DNA from: Actimicrobium sp035984655
GTDB lineage: Bacteria > Pseudomonadota > Gammaproteobacteria > Burkholderiales > Burkholderiaceae_D
Direction of reading: 5' to 3'
Length of the DNA: 64,000 nt
Assembly (NCBI RefSeq): GCF_035984655.1
Contig: NZ_JAXCHT010000007.1
Coordinates: forward strand, 1-64,000
Positions 15,291-24,486 of this stretch are shown piece after piece. The translations under genes were made by a program, and so were the position numbers. The number at the start of each line of letters is the position of its first letter. Position 1 is the first letter of the stretch. Below the pieces are notes generated by a model. It was not told where the DNA came from. It ran no database searches and worked only from the letters and a program-made list of their open reading frames with translations.

Positions 15291-17363
15291 TCAGGGTTGC
15301 CAAAGGTGCGCGCGAAAGGTGTTACGCCCGGCGGCCTTGGCCTCGTAAAGCGCGGCGTCGGCAGCACCGATCAGATCGGCGCCGCTGTGTTTCCACGTAT
15401 TGTCGAAAGCGATTCCGATGCTGGTCGAGATGTCGAGTCGCTCGCCATTGAGCAGCCACGGCTTTCTGATCTGCGTGAGGATTTTTTCGGCCACCAGATC
15501 GGCTTCGGCGGCATCGCGCAAGCCCTCCAGCAGAATCACGAATTCGTCGCCGGCCAGGCGCGCCACGGTATCGGTCATGCGCACTGCCTTGATCAGGCGG
15601 CCGGCAAATTCCTGCAGCACCAGATCGCCCTTGGCATGGCCGAGCTTGTCATTGACCGCCTTGAAGTGATCGATGTCCGGAAACAGCACCGCGATGGCGC
15701 TGCCCAGCCGACGATTGCGCGCCAGTACCAGCTCCAGCGTTTCGTACAGATGGGTGCGGTTGGGCAGGCCGGTCAACGAATCCTGCCGCGCCAGCCGGCG
15801 TAGTTCATGCTCGGTGTGCTTGAGCGCCGTAATGTCGTTGCTCAGCGTGTAAATGCCCTTGACCTGCCCGTCGGCGCCAATGTCGGGAATGTAGGTCGAT
15901 TGCAGGTAGCGCTGCTGGTTATTCATCGTCGAGACCGTGACGAAGTCGACCCGTTCGCCGCTCATCGCACGTTCGAGATGGATGCGCCGATCTTCGTACA
16001 GCGCCTCCCCCATCACCTGGTGCATGGTTTTCCCCAGCACTGTCTCGGGTGTGGCGCCGGTCCAGGCGTACATGGAGGCGTTGGCAAACTCGAAGCGTTG
16101 CTGGTGGTCGAGATAGGTGATCGAGACGGGTATGTTGTCGGTGATCGTGCGCAGGCGCTTTTCGCCGGCGGCCAGCAGTTGTTCGGCCATGCGGCGCTGG
16201 GTGACATCGGTGACCATGGCATAGAAGCCGATCACCGTGCCATCGGCCTCAACATCGGGCACGTACTCGCTTTGCAGGTGCAACTCGAGCCCGCCGCTGA
16301 CCAGCGCGCGCTCGAACGAGATACGCTGGCCGCTGAGCGCGGCCTCGATGCCGGTGGCCATCAGCGCGTAGGCGTCGTCGCCATACACCTCGCGTACGGT
16401 CTTGCCGATCATGGCCTGCGGATCGAAACCGAGCAGCGTGCGGTAATGAATATTGCAGAACTGGTAGCGCGTCTCGATATCGAGATAGCTGATCAATGCC
16501 GGAATGCTGTCGGTAATCAGACGCAGGCGGCGCTCATTGGCGGCCAGCGCGGCATCTGCGGCATGGCGCGTCGTGACATCATCGACCGTGCCGACATAGC
16601 TGGCCACGACACCGTCGACGCTGACCGGCGCGACCCGCACGCGGATCAACCTGAGGTGGCCATCGGCGTGGTGGAAACGATAGGTGGCGTTGTAGGGCAC
16701 GTTCGCTTCGGTCAGGCCGGACCAGTTGCGCGCGACTGCGCCAAGCTCGTCCGGATGCAGCGCCATGCGCCAGCCGAAACCGAGTGCCTTGCCATCGAAC
16801 AAACCGAACATCAACTCGAAGGTGCGGTTCGCGTAGGTGCAGTAGCCGCTCGGATCAAGGTGAAACAGACCCAGCGGCGAGGCGTCGCTGACCGCCTCCA
16901 GTTCGGCGTGGCGCAGCTGCATTTCGTGTTGCTGGCGACGCAGCCGGTCGGCCTGCCATTTCAGGGTCAGATGGGTGCGCACGCGGGCGCGCACGACTTT
17001 TTCGTGAAAGGGCTTGGTAATGAAATCGACCCCGCCCGCAGCCAGACCGCGCGCCTCTTCCAACGGATCATTCTGGCCGGTGACAAAAATGATCGGGATG
17101 TGGCGCGTCAGCGGATCACGCTTGAGTTCTTCGCACACCGCGTAGCCGCCCATGCCCGGCATGACGACATCGAGCAGGATCAGGTCGGGCTGGCGCAACT
17201 GGCAAAACAGCAACGCATCGGCGCCACTGGTGGCCATGCAGACTTCATGATCGTTCTTGAACAATGCATGCAGGATCTGGATATTGCCGGGCTGGTCATC
17301 CACCAGCAGCAACAGCGATCGAGCGCCGGGGGTCGCGTCGGACGACGCGGTAGTTGAAATCAT
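15291..17363 (-). CDS. Response regulator with PAS domains and GGDEF (diguanylate cyclase)
   Basis: 690 residues: receiver (about 16-135; phospho-acceptor Asp in LILLDVVMPGM, Lys in TKPFH), three PAS domains (about 150-270, 278-400, 405-525) and a GGDEF domain. The signature is AGDEF, which is normally active, and the inhibitory I-site is present as RMTD five residues before it, so product feedback is expected. Its start overlaps the stop of the hybrid kinase gene by four bases (ATGA). It is thus the natural phosphorylation target of that kinase's phosphorelay. Confidence 0.88.
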   Translation of the reverse strand: MISTTASSDATPGARSLLLLVDDQPGNIQILHALFKNDHEVCMATSGADALLFCQLRQPDLILLDVVMPGMGGYAVCEELKRDPLTRHIPIIFVTGQNDPLEEARGLAAGGVDFITKPFHEKVVRARVRTHLTLKWQADRLRRQQHEMQLRHAELEAVSDASPLGLFHLDPSGYCTYANRTFELMFGLFDGKALGFGWRMALHPDELGAVARNWSGLTEANVPYNATYRFHHADGHLRLIRVRVAPVSVDGVVASYVGTVDDVTTRHAADAALAANERRLRLITDSIPALISYLDIETRYQFCNIHYRTLLGFDPQAMIGKTVREVYGDDAYALMATGIEAALSGQRISFERALVSGGLELHLQSEYVPDVEADGTVIGFYAMVTDVTQRRMAEQLLAAGEKRLRTITDNIPVSITYLDHQQRFEFANASMYAWTGATPETVLGKTMHQVMGEALYEDRRIHLERAMSGERVDFVTVSTMNNQQRYLQSTYIPDIGADGQVKGIYTLSNDITALKHTEHELRRLARQDSLTGLPNRTHLYETLELVLARNRRLGSAIAVLFPDIDHFKAVNDKLGHAKGDLVLQEFAGRLIKAVRMTDTVARLAGDEFVILLEGLRDAAEADLVAEKILTQIRKPWLLNGERLDISTSIGIAFDNTWKHSGADLIGAADAALYEAKAAGRNTFRAHLWQP

Positions 17364-20300
17364 ATAAGTCCATTTCGCAAGTCGCGACTGGCCAGCAGCG
17401 CAGATTTGAAATCCAGCTCGGCCATGTGTCTGGCAAGAAGGGTGGTGCGTTCGCCCAATGCGACATGATAGTCGCGTTCGATGTCGGCGAACGCCTTGAG
17501 CGCGTCCATGTTGGCCTCTGCCAGCAAGGCATCGAGCCGGTCAAGCAGGGCTGGCAGCGTCATGCCGGATGCGGCGGATTGCTGCATCGGCGTCGCGCTT
17601 TGCGCCAGACGGGCGGTGATGGTCGACAGTGCCGGCAGGCCCTGTTCGACCAGGCGCGACAGTTCGTCCATCGCGCTGGCCACACTCAGTGCCGCCGGGT
17701 CGGTGCGCAACTGGACTTCCAGCGCCGCCGCGAAGCCAGCGATCCGATGCGCGCCAATGGCGCCGGCCGTGCTTTTCAAGGTGTGCAATTGATCGGCGGC
17801 GCGCTCGAACCGGGCGCCCTGCAAGGCGTCGCGCAATTCTGCGGTGCAGGCGTCGATTTCGCTGGAAAACTGCTGTGCCAGCGAAACGAACAGCGCGCCG
17901 TCGCCGCCCAGCCGCTCCAGCGCCAGATCGATCTCGATGGGCTCGTCGGTTGCCATGCCGGGCACCTGGCCCGGCGCGGCGGCGCCCGGCGCAGCGGCGC
18001 CCGGCTGAACGTGGCGCAACAGCGTCGTCACCAGCATGTTGACGCTGATCGGCTTGCCGATGTGATCGTTCATGCCGGCCGCGCGACAGGCAGCGACGTC
18101 GGCCGCCATGACATTGGCGGTCATCGCGATGATGGGCAATTGTTCCGACGACAAATGCTGCCGCAGCGCGCGCGTGGCCGCATAGCCGTCCATTTCGGGC
18201 ATCTGGATATCCATCAGCACCGCGTCGAACGGCGGCGATGCCGCCAGCGCCATGGCAACCCCATCGGCGCCACCGCCGGCGACTTGCACCAGTGCCCCCT
18301 GCCTGGTCAGCAAGTCGCGCGCAACGCGCTGGTTGAGCAGGTTGTCGTCGACCACGAGAATGCGCAGGCCAGTCAGCCGGGACGGCTGTCGCAGGACAGC
18401 GTTACGGTCCTGCGGCAGCGCCTTGCCGCCAGCGGCATCGCTCACGGCCTCGCGCAGCATGGCAGCCGTTACCGGCTTGATCAGAAAGCCATTGAGCGCG
18501 TTGCGTTCGCTTTGCATGCGTTCGGCCAGCGCATTGCGCCCGTGCGCCGTCACCATCAGCACCAGCGGCACATGGGCGCCCTGCTCCAGCTGCCGAATCC
18601 GGCGCGTGACTTCCCAGCCGTCCATGTCCGGCATGCTCCAGTCAACCAGAATCACATCGAATGGCAACGCACCGGTCTGCAGCAGCGCCAGCGCCTCGGC
18701 GCCGCTGGCCGCTGCGGCGCCGTCCCAGCCGATGGCGGCGAACATCGCCAGCGTCACATCGCGCGCAGTGCGGTTGTCATCGATGACCAGCGCGCGCAAG
18801 ACCTTCCCGGGCAGCGCGGGGGCGGGTTCGGCGGCGGCGACATTGGCAAACCGCACCGTGAAGGAAAACCGGCTGCCGACTCCGGGTTCGCTGCTGACCA
18901 CCAGCTGCCCGCCCATCAGCGTCACCAGTCGCGCGCTAATCGCAAGACCCAGCCCGCTGCCGCCAAAGCGCCGGCTGGTCGAGGCTTCGGCCTGGCTGAA
19001 GCTGTCAAAGATGCTGGCCAGCTGGTCGGCCGCGATGCCGATGCCAGTGTCGCTGACGGCGAATTCGATGGTGGTGAAGGCGCGATTGCCGCACACCATC
19101 CGCATCGCCATGATGACCTCGCCCTGCTCCGAAAATTTGATCGCATTGCCAGCCAGATTGAGCAGGACCTGCCGCAGGCGCTGGACATCGCCCTGCAGCA
19201 GCGCCGGCAATGCCGGATCGATTGAAAACAGCACTTCGACCGCCTTGCCGCCCAGGTTGGCCGACAGGATCACCGACACATCGCGCAGCAGCCGGTCCAG
19301 CTCGAACGGCGCCGCTTCCAGTTGCATCTTGTTGGCATCGACCTTGGAGAAGTCGAGGATGTCATTGAGCAGCGCCAGCAGCGATTGCGCGGCCGATTCG
19401 GTCTTGACGGCGTAATCGCGCTGCAGCGGATCAAGCGTCGTGTACTGCAGCAGTTGCAACATGCCGAGGATGGCATTCATTGGCGTGCGAATCTCGTGAC
19501 TCATGTTGGCCAGGAACTGGCCCTTGGCGAGGCTGGCGGCTTCGGCGGCGTCGCGCGCGGCGGCCAGCGACGACAACAGTGCCTTTTCTTCGCGAATATC
19601 CTTGGCAATGCCGAGAAAGCCGATGATTTCATGCTGCTCGTCACGCACAGCAGTGACCGTCAGGTTGGCCGGCAAGGTGCTGCCATCCTTGCGCACATAG
19701 GTCCATTCGCGCGACTCGGACACGCCATCGAGGGGCAACGCGGTGAACACCTGAAAGCCTTCGACCGGACGGGCCAACTGCGCCGAGAGCGCAATGCCAC
19801 GGGCCACGACTTCCGGACCATCGTGCAGGATGGCCGGAGTCTGGCGCTGCACCATTTCGTCGGCACGGTAGCCCAGCATGCGTTCGGCCCCGCTGCTGAA
19901 GAGTTCGATCAGGCCATCGCGATCGGTGGCGATGATCGAAAAATCGCTGGCCGCGTCAACGATGCCCTGCAACTTTGCCAGCGCCGCGCTCTGCGCCGCC
20001 TCGGCCCGCTTGAGCTGGGTAATGTCGCTGATGAAGCCGTAGATGCCGACCACGACGCCATCGACCACGTCGGGCACATACGAAAACAGGGCAAAGCGGC
20101 TCGGCCGGTCGGCGAATTCGATGTTGCGCTCGAACAGTGTCGGCTTGCCCGCCAGGGCCTCCAGCAGAAATGGCTCCAGCAACGCAAAGCGTTCCGTGCC
20201 GATCACATCGCGGATGTGCTGGCCATGCATCCGGGCCGGAGCGATGCCAAACCAGTCGAGATAGGCGGCGTTGGCAAAACGGTTGTGCAACTGGGCATCC

Positions 20301-21190
20301 CAATACACCACCACTGCCGGCATGTGATCGATGATGGTCTGCAGTTCGGCTTGCGCATGCGTGAGGGCCTGGGATTGCTGCGCCAGTTTTGCATGCGAGG
20401 TTTCCAGTGCCGCCTGGGCCTGGCGCCGTTCGGCATTCTCGGTCTGTACCGTTGCATACGATGCATCGAGCTGGGCGGTCATGCGGTCGAAGGTCGCGCC
20501 CAGCACGCCCAGCTCGTTCCTGATGCGCAGGTCGAGGCGGTAGCGCAGGTCGCCGTTCATGACCTGCTCGGTGCCAGCCTGTAGCAGCGCAATCGGGGCC
20601 AGTACATGGCGCCGGTTGACCAGCCATGCCGCCGCAATCAGTCCCGCCAGCGCGAGGATACTGAAGATCATGGCCACCACGGCAGTGGCATGCGAGTTAT
20701 CGAGGTCGATACGGTTCAGGCGAATCAATTCAAACGCATCGTCGGCCATGTCTGCGGTGGTCAGGAACAGCGCACTCACGGTGATGCCGGTGCGTTCCAT
20801 CGAGCGGGCGTTGCCATCGGGCCCGGCCATCGCCAGGGAATCGGGGCTGACCAAACTCGCATACAGCGTCGTTAGTACAGCCAGATTAGCCTTTTCCTTA
20901 TCGAGCAATATGTTCTGGCCGGCCTCGCTGTAGCGACCACCGTCGAGCAACGCGCGAAAACTGTCGACCCGCATTTGCCATTGCCGGCTCGACCGCGCTT
21001 CGCGATGCAGCGCGGTCTCCACAATCAGAAAGCGGAATTGCGAAATCGCCTTGGCAGTCTGTTCGGCCGTTTTAATTTCTGCGGTCTGTTCGCGCACGGC
21101 CCGCGCCGACAGAAACAGGATCGCCAGCACTGCCGCAACCGTGGCGGCGGCCAGCAAGGCCAGCAGATTGCTTTGGCTCTTGAGTGTCAT
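17360..21190 (-). CDS. Hybrid sensor histidine kinase with two receivers and an HPt domain
   Basis: 1276 residues: two membrane segments (about 8-30 and 168-190) around a periplasmic helix bundle, HAMP, two PAS domains, HisKA (phospho-His in MSHEIRTPMN near 564), HATPase (GLGLAISARLVTLMGG), receiver 1 (Asp near 849, VILVDWSMPDMDG), receiver 2 (Asp near 995, VLMDIQMPEMDGYAA) and a C-terminal HPt (LHTLKSTAGAIGAHR near 1137). This is a complete BarA/ArcB-like phosphorelay in one chain. It sits between a periplasmic binding protein gene (7-base gap) and a diguanylate cyclase gene (4-base overlap), implying ligand binding outside and cyclic di-GMP output inside. Confidence 0.9.
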   Translation of the reverse strand: MTLKSQSNLLALLAAATVAAVLAILFLSARAVREQTAEIKTAEQTAKAISQFRFLIVETALHREARSSRQWQMRVDSFRALLDGGRYSEAGQNILLDKEKANLAVLTTLYASLVSPDSLAMAGPDGNARSMERTGITVSALFLTTADMADDAFELIRLNRIDLDNSHATAVVAMIFSILALAGLIAAAWLVNRRHVLAPIALLQAGTEQVMNGDLRYRLDLRIRNELGVLGATFDRMTAQLDASYATVQTENAERRQAQAALETSHAKLAQQSQALTHAQAELQTIIDHMPAVVVYWDAQLHNRFANAAYLDWFGIAPARMHGQHIRDVIGTERFALLEPFLLEALAGKPTLFERNIEFADRPSRFALFSYVPDVVDGVVVGIYGFISDITQLKRAEAAQSAALAKLQGIVDAASDFSIIATDRDGLIELFSSGAERMLGYRADEMVQRQTPAILHDGPEVVARGIALSAQLARPVEGFQVFTALPLDGVSESREWTYVRKDGSTLPANLTVTAVRDEQHEIIGFLGIAKDIREEKALLSSLAAARDAAEAASLAKGQFLANMSHEIRTPMNAILGMLQLLQYTTLDPLQRDYAVKTESAAQSLLALLNDILDFSKVDANKMQLEAAPFELDRLLRDVSVILSANLGGKAVEVLFSIDPALPALLQGDVQRLRQVLLNLAGNAIKFSEQGEVIMAMRMVCGNRAFTTIEFAVSDTGIGIAADQLASIFDSFSQAEASTSRRFGGSGLGLAISARLVTLMGGQLVVSSEPGVGSRFSFTVRFANVAAAEPAPALPGKVLRALVIDDNRTARDVTLAMFAAIGWDGAAAASGAEALALLQTGALPFDVILVDWSMPDMDGWEVTRRIRQLEQGAHVPLVLMVTAHGRNALAERMQSERNALNGFLIKPVTAAMLREAVSDAAGGKALPQDRNAVLRQPSRLTGLRILVVDDNLLNQRVARDLLTRQGALVQVAGGGADGVAMALAASPPFDAVLMDIQMPEMDGYAATRALRQHLSSEQLPIIAMTANVMAADVAACRAAGMNDHIGKPISVNMLVTTLLRHVQPGAAAPGAAAPGQVPGMATDEPIEIDLALERLGGDGALFVSLAQQFSSEIDACTAELRDALQGARFERAADQLHTLKSTAGAIGAHRIAGFAAALEVQLRTDPAALSVASAMDELSRLVEQGLPALSTITARLAQSATPMQQSAASGMTLPALLDRLDALLAEANMDALKAFADIERDYHVALGERTTLLARHMAELDFKSALLASRDLRNGLI

Positions 21191-21196
21191 GGGCGC

Positions 21197-22222
21197 CTAT
21201 CGAATCAATTTGACGGCATTGGGCAGGACCGATTCCAGCGGCCCCTGGTGCACGTAATCGAGAAAGTCGGGCGTCGTCCTGGGCGGCGACAATTGGTGTC
21301 GCATGGCCCAGCGCGCCTGGTCGTCCAGCGCCATCAACAGTGACTGGCTCAGGCCGAGTGTGAATTCACCGGGATTGAATGACTTGGCCACATCGCCCGA
21401 CTGGCTGCCGAGCGACGGCCCAATGATGCGCCGTGTCGGTTCCGGCTGGTCCTGGATGAACTGATTGCTGTCGCGCAGTGCTGCCAGAACCCGGGCAATC
21501 TCGCGCGGATGCTGATCCAGCCACGCCTTGGTGCCCACCAACACGAACCGATGGACAAATACGGCTTCGTTGCGCAGGACCACGGCACGCGCGCCCCACT
21601 CGCGTTCCAGTCTGGCCAGGTCAGGATTCCATATCGTCGCGGCATCCACGGTGCCGCGTTCAAGGTCCGCCACCAGTTCTTCCGGTTTCAGGTCGGTCAC
21701 GTGAACCGACGCGGCCGGAATTCCCTCCGACAGCAACAGGGTATCGAGAAAGAACTCGGCATTGGTGCGCGGGATCGTCCCCACTGTCTTGCCTGCCAGG
21801 TCCCTGACCTTGTGAATCCCGCGGTCCCTGCGCGCTACCAGCGCCATCGAGGTGCGCGATTCGAACACGCTGGAGACAATCGCGATCTTTTCGTTTTGCA
21901 GCACGGCCAGCACAAATGGCGTGTCGGCCATGATGGCCAGATCGACCTTGCCGGCGAGCAGTGCCTGCAACGCCAATTTTCCGAGCAGGAAGCGCCTTGT
22001 CGTCAGATCAACGCCATTGCGGGCGAACAGTTCCTGGTTCTGGCCGACCAGCACCGCCGCACCGGCAATCTGCAACGGCAGGGCGATCGCTACGCCCAGA
22101 CGCGGTGACGCGTGCACCGCCGCGCCACGCACCAGCAGCTGCCATCCGGTCAAGCCCGCGACGGCTGCCAGCACCACTGCGGCCAGCAGGATGCGACGTG
22201 ATCGGTTTTGCAGCACAAGCAT
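21197..22222 (-). CDS. NitT/TauT-type periplasmic substrate-binding protein, probable sensor partner
   Basis: 341 residues with a signal or membrane anchor (about 12-30, LLAAVVLAAVAGLTGWQLLV). The fold is of the SsuA/ThiY/NMT1 type: LGKLALQALLAGKVDLAIM, LAGKTVGTIPRTNAEFFLD, VDAATIWNPDLARL. Homologues bind nitrate, sulfonates or thiamine precursors for ABC import, but there is no permease or ATPase here. The gene is 7 bases upstream of the hybrid kinase, so the protein more likely presents a ligand to that kinase. GGAG precedes the ATG at 22222; the longer frame from 22306 lacks this. Confidence 0.82.
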   Translation of the reverse strand: MLVLQNRSRRILLAAVVLAAVAGLTGWQLLVRGAAVHASPRLGVAIALPLQIAGAAVLVGQNQELFARNGVDLTTRRFLLGKLALQALLAGKVDLAIMADTPFVLAVLQNEKIAIVSSVFESRTSMALVARRDRGIHKVRDLAGKTVGTIPRTNAEFFLDTLLLSEGIPAASVHVTDLKPEELVADLERGTVDAATIWNPDLARLEREWGARAVVLRNEAVFVHRFVLVGTKAWLDQHPREIARVLAALRDSNQFIQDQPEPTRRIIGPSLGSQSGDVAKSFNPGEFTLGLSQSLLMALDDQARWAMRHQLSPPRTTPDFLDYVHQGPLESVLPNAVKLIR

Positions 22223-22312
22223 GACTTGCTCCGGTTGGCATCTGGGGATGAGGCAATGTTGCGATTCGCAGGAGGGGCCAATGGTCGCGCGCAAATGATG
22301 ATACACGCCAAC

Positions 22313-22334
22313 ATATCGCGACAGCGATATTTTT
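22313..22334 (+). terminator. Inverted repeat with T-run in the divergent gap
   Basis: ATATCGC/GCGATAT (7-bp perfect stem, loop GACA) followed by TTTTT. It lies in the 345-base gap between the divergently transcribed binding-protein gene and the diiron oxidase gene (22223-22567). Its shape is that of a weak terminator facing right, but as a palindrome between divergent genes it could equally be an operator or part of a leader of the oxidase operon. Nothing else in the gap is recognisable. Confidence 0.4.
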
Positions 22335-22567
22335 CGGGACCTTGCGCTGGCACCGCTTCGGAATTGATCGTGCCGCTCGTCCGGCGCACACTGGGTCCGG
22401 ATTGAGCGCGCATTGCAGCCGCATCAACAGACAGTGCGCCTTGTTGCACCATTCTTGCTGACGAGGCAGGCGCGACTGTGTGGAGTGCCGCACAGAAGCG
22501 CCGCTGCCAGCCGGGTAACCTCTGCCGCAACCTGACGCCCAACCACTTTCTGATGAAGGGAAATGCC

Positions 22568-23506
22568 ATGCCTGTGTCATATGCGATGAATGACCCCGAT
22601 ACCTTTCACCAGCGACTGGCGCACTTCAACCTGACGCGTCTGACGCCAGCACAGCCCACACCGCTGTGGCGCGGCGCATTGCATGATGACCTGGCGTGGC
22701 TGTTGAGCGAAGGCGAATTTCTTGAGGTGTTGCGCGCACAGGTAGCGCCCCTGCTGCCCGCCCAGACCGGTGATGCCAGCAATTTTGTCGACTGGTTCAA
22801 TGCGCTGGAGGTGAACGGCCCGGGCCAGCAACATGCCTTGTTCGACTGGCTCGGAGAGCACGCCACACTGGCGCAGATGCGCTGGTTCCTGACCCAGGAA
22901 GCCGCTGGCGAAGCCGGTTTTGAAGACCTGCTGGCGGCCACCCAGATCCGGTTGCCGGTGCGCGCCAAGCTCGAATGCGCGCGCAACTACTGGGACGAAA
23001 TGGGACACGGCAAGGCCGCCGCGATGCACGGCCAGATGCTCGGCCGGATGGTGCAGGAGATGGAGCTGCAGCCAGCCATCGAGAGCACGGTATGGGAAGC
23101 GCTGGCGCTGAACAATACGATGGTCGGGCTGGCGATGACTCGGCGCTACGCGTATCACGCCATCGGTGCGCTCGGCGTGATCGAACTGACCGCGCCGGGC
23201 CGGGTCCGCAAGGTCTCTGCCGGGATGCGCCGGCTTGGGCTGGACGGCCGGCTGCGTGCTTATTTCGATCTGCACGGTGCGCTCGACGTGGCCCATGCCC
23301 GCGCCTGGATGAACGAAATCATCGCCCCGCTGGTCGAGGCCGATCCGTCCTGCGCGCAATCGATTGCCGAAGGCGCGCTGATGCGGCTGGCCTGCGGCGC
23401 GCGTTGCTTCGATCGCTACAGCCAGGCGTTGCTGGGCGACCCGCTCGACAGCCTGGCCAGCTGGCCGCTGCCGGCCGCCATCACTGCGGCGGGACTGGCG
23501 TGCTGA
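22568..23506 (+). CDS. Iron-containing redox enzyme, haem-oxygenase-like diiron oxidase (HDO) family
   Basis: 312 residues, all-helical. The sequence shows the pattern expected of haem-oxygenase-like diiron oxidases: Glu111, LECARNYWDEMGHGKAAAMH (Glu144, His147, His154), TRRYAYHAIGALGVIE (His197, Glu206) and YFDLHGALDVAHA (His236, Asp240, His243). Characterised relatives perform oxygen-dependent N-oxidation, desaturation or C-C cleavage in natural-product pathways. AAGGGA precedes the ATG at 22568. Its end overlaps the methyltransferase start by 7 bases, so the two are translationally coupled. Substrate unknown; the exact iron ligands are inferred from spacing. Confidence 0.75.
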   Translation: MPVSYAMNDPDTFHQRLAHFNLTRLTPAQPTPLWRGALHDDLAWLLSEGEFLEVLRAQVAPLLPAQTGDASNFVDWFNALEVNGPGQQHALFDWLGEHATLAQMRWFLTQEAAGEAGFEDLLAATQIRLPVRAKLECARNYWDEMGHGKAAAMHGQMLGRMVQEMELQPAIESTVWEALALNNTMVGLAMTRRYAYHAIGALGVIELTAPGRVRKVSAGMRRLGLDGRLRAYFDLHGALDVAHARAWMNEIIAPLVEADPSCAQSIAEGALMRLACGARCFDRYSQALLGDPLDSLASWPLPAAITAAGLAC

Positions 23507-24486
23507 CCGACACCGTCGAGCTGGCGCTGGAGTGCGACTTCGACGACCTCGCCCTGGCCGCGCTGCTGCGGGAAGTAGCGCGCACCGGTTACCGGTTCAC
23601 CAGCGTGACGCCGCTGACGCACCAGCGCGTGCTGGCCCGTCCGGCCGACCGCGCAATGACCACGCTGCGTGACCTGTTCGGCTGGAACCGCCTGCTTGAA
23701 CCAAGCGACATTGCCCCGGATCTGTTGGCGCTGATGCAGCGCGCTGGCATCGTCCAGCGCTGCGGCGCACTGGTGCGCAGCGCCTTGCGCATCGCCGCCA
23801 TCGACGACGACCTGTTCCTGCACTCGGCCTTCCCGACGATCCAGTCCGACGCGGTTTTTTTCGGTCCCGATACGTATCGCTTCGCACGCTTTGTACGCAC
23901 GGCGCAGAACGGCACTGCCGCGCCGAACCACCCGCCGCGCATCCTCGATGTCGGTTGCGGCAGTGGCGCCGGCGGAATCGTCGCGGCGCGCCACTGCGGC
24001 CACCCTGCGCCGCAGCTAGTCATGAGCGACATCAACCCGCTGGCGCTGCGGCTGTGCGCCATCAATGCCGCCCAGGCCGGGGTGGCGATGATGCCGGCGC
24101 AGGGCGATGCGCTGGCTGCCGTGGGCGGCGACTTTGACCTGATCATTTCGAATCCGCCGTATCTCAATGACGATGCCCAGCGCGCCTACCGCCACGGCGG
24201 CGGCGACCTGGGCCGCGCGCTGTCGTTGCGCATCGCCGCCGAAGCCATTACGCGCCTCGCGCCCGGTGGCCGCCTGCTGCTGTACACCGGCGTGGCGATC
24301 GTCGACGGCATCGATCCGCTGCAGGCCGAGCTGCTGCCCTTGCTGGCCGCGGCTGGCTGCGACTGGAGCTATGAAGAGATCGATCCAGACGTGTTCGGCG
24401 AAGAGCTGGAGCGCCCGGTGTACGCCCACATCGACCGGATCGCGGCGGTCGGCTTGTGCGCCACCCGTCGTCGCCAGGCGCACTGA
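23500..24486 (+). CDS. Class I SAM-dependent methyltransferase (small MTase, NPPY type)
   Basis: 328 residues with a GTG start inside the preceding gene's last codons. An N-terminal helical region (about 1-140) precedes the Rossmann domain: motif I ILDVGCGSGAGG (from about 148), acidic loop MSDINPLALRLCAINA, and IISNPPYL at about 216-223. The NPPY motif is typical of methyltransferases that modify planar nitrogens (glutamine side chains, nucleobases), as in PrmC/RsmC-like enzymes. Sandwiched between an HDO oxidase and an ATP-grasp ligase, it may instead methylate a small molecule. It ends in TGATG with the next start. Confidence 0.78.
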   Translation: MLTDTVELALECDFDDLALAALLREVARTGYRFTSVTPLTHQRVLARPADRAMTTLRDLFGWNRLLEPSDIAPDLLALMQRAGIVQRCGALVRSALRIAAIDDDLFLHSAFPTIQSDAVFFGPDTYRFARFVRTAQNGTAAPNHPPRILDVGCGSGAGGIVAARHCGHPAPQLVMSDINPLALRLCAINAAQAGVAMMPAQGDALAAVGGDFDLIISNPPYLNDDAQRAYRHGGGDLGRALSLRIAAEAITRLAPGGRLLLYTGVAIVDGIDPLQAELLPLLAAAGCDWSYEEIDPDVFGEELERPVYAHIDRIAAVGLCATRRRQAH

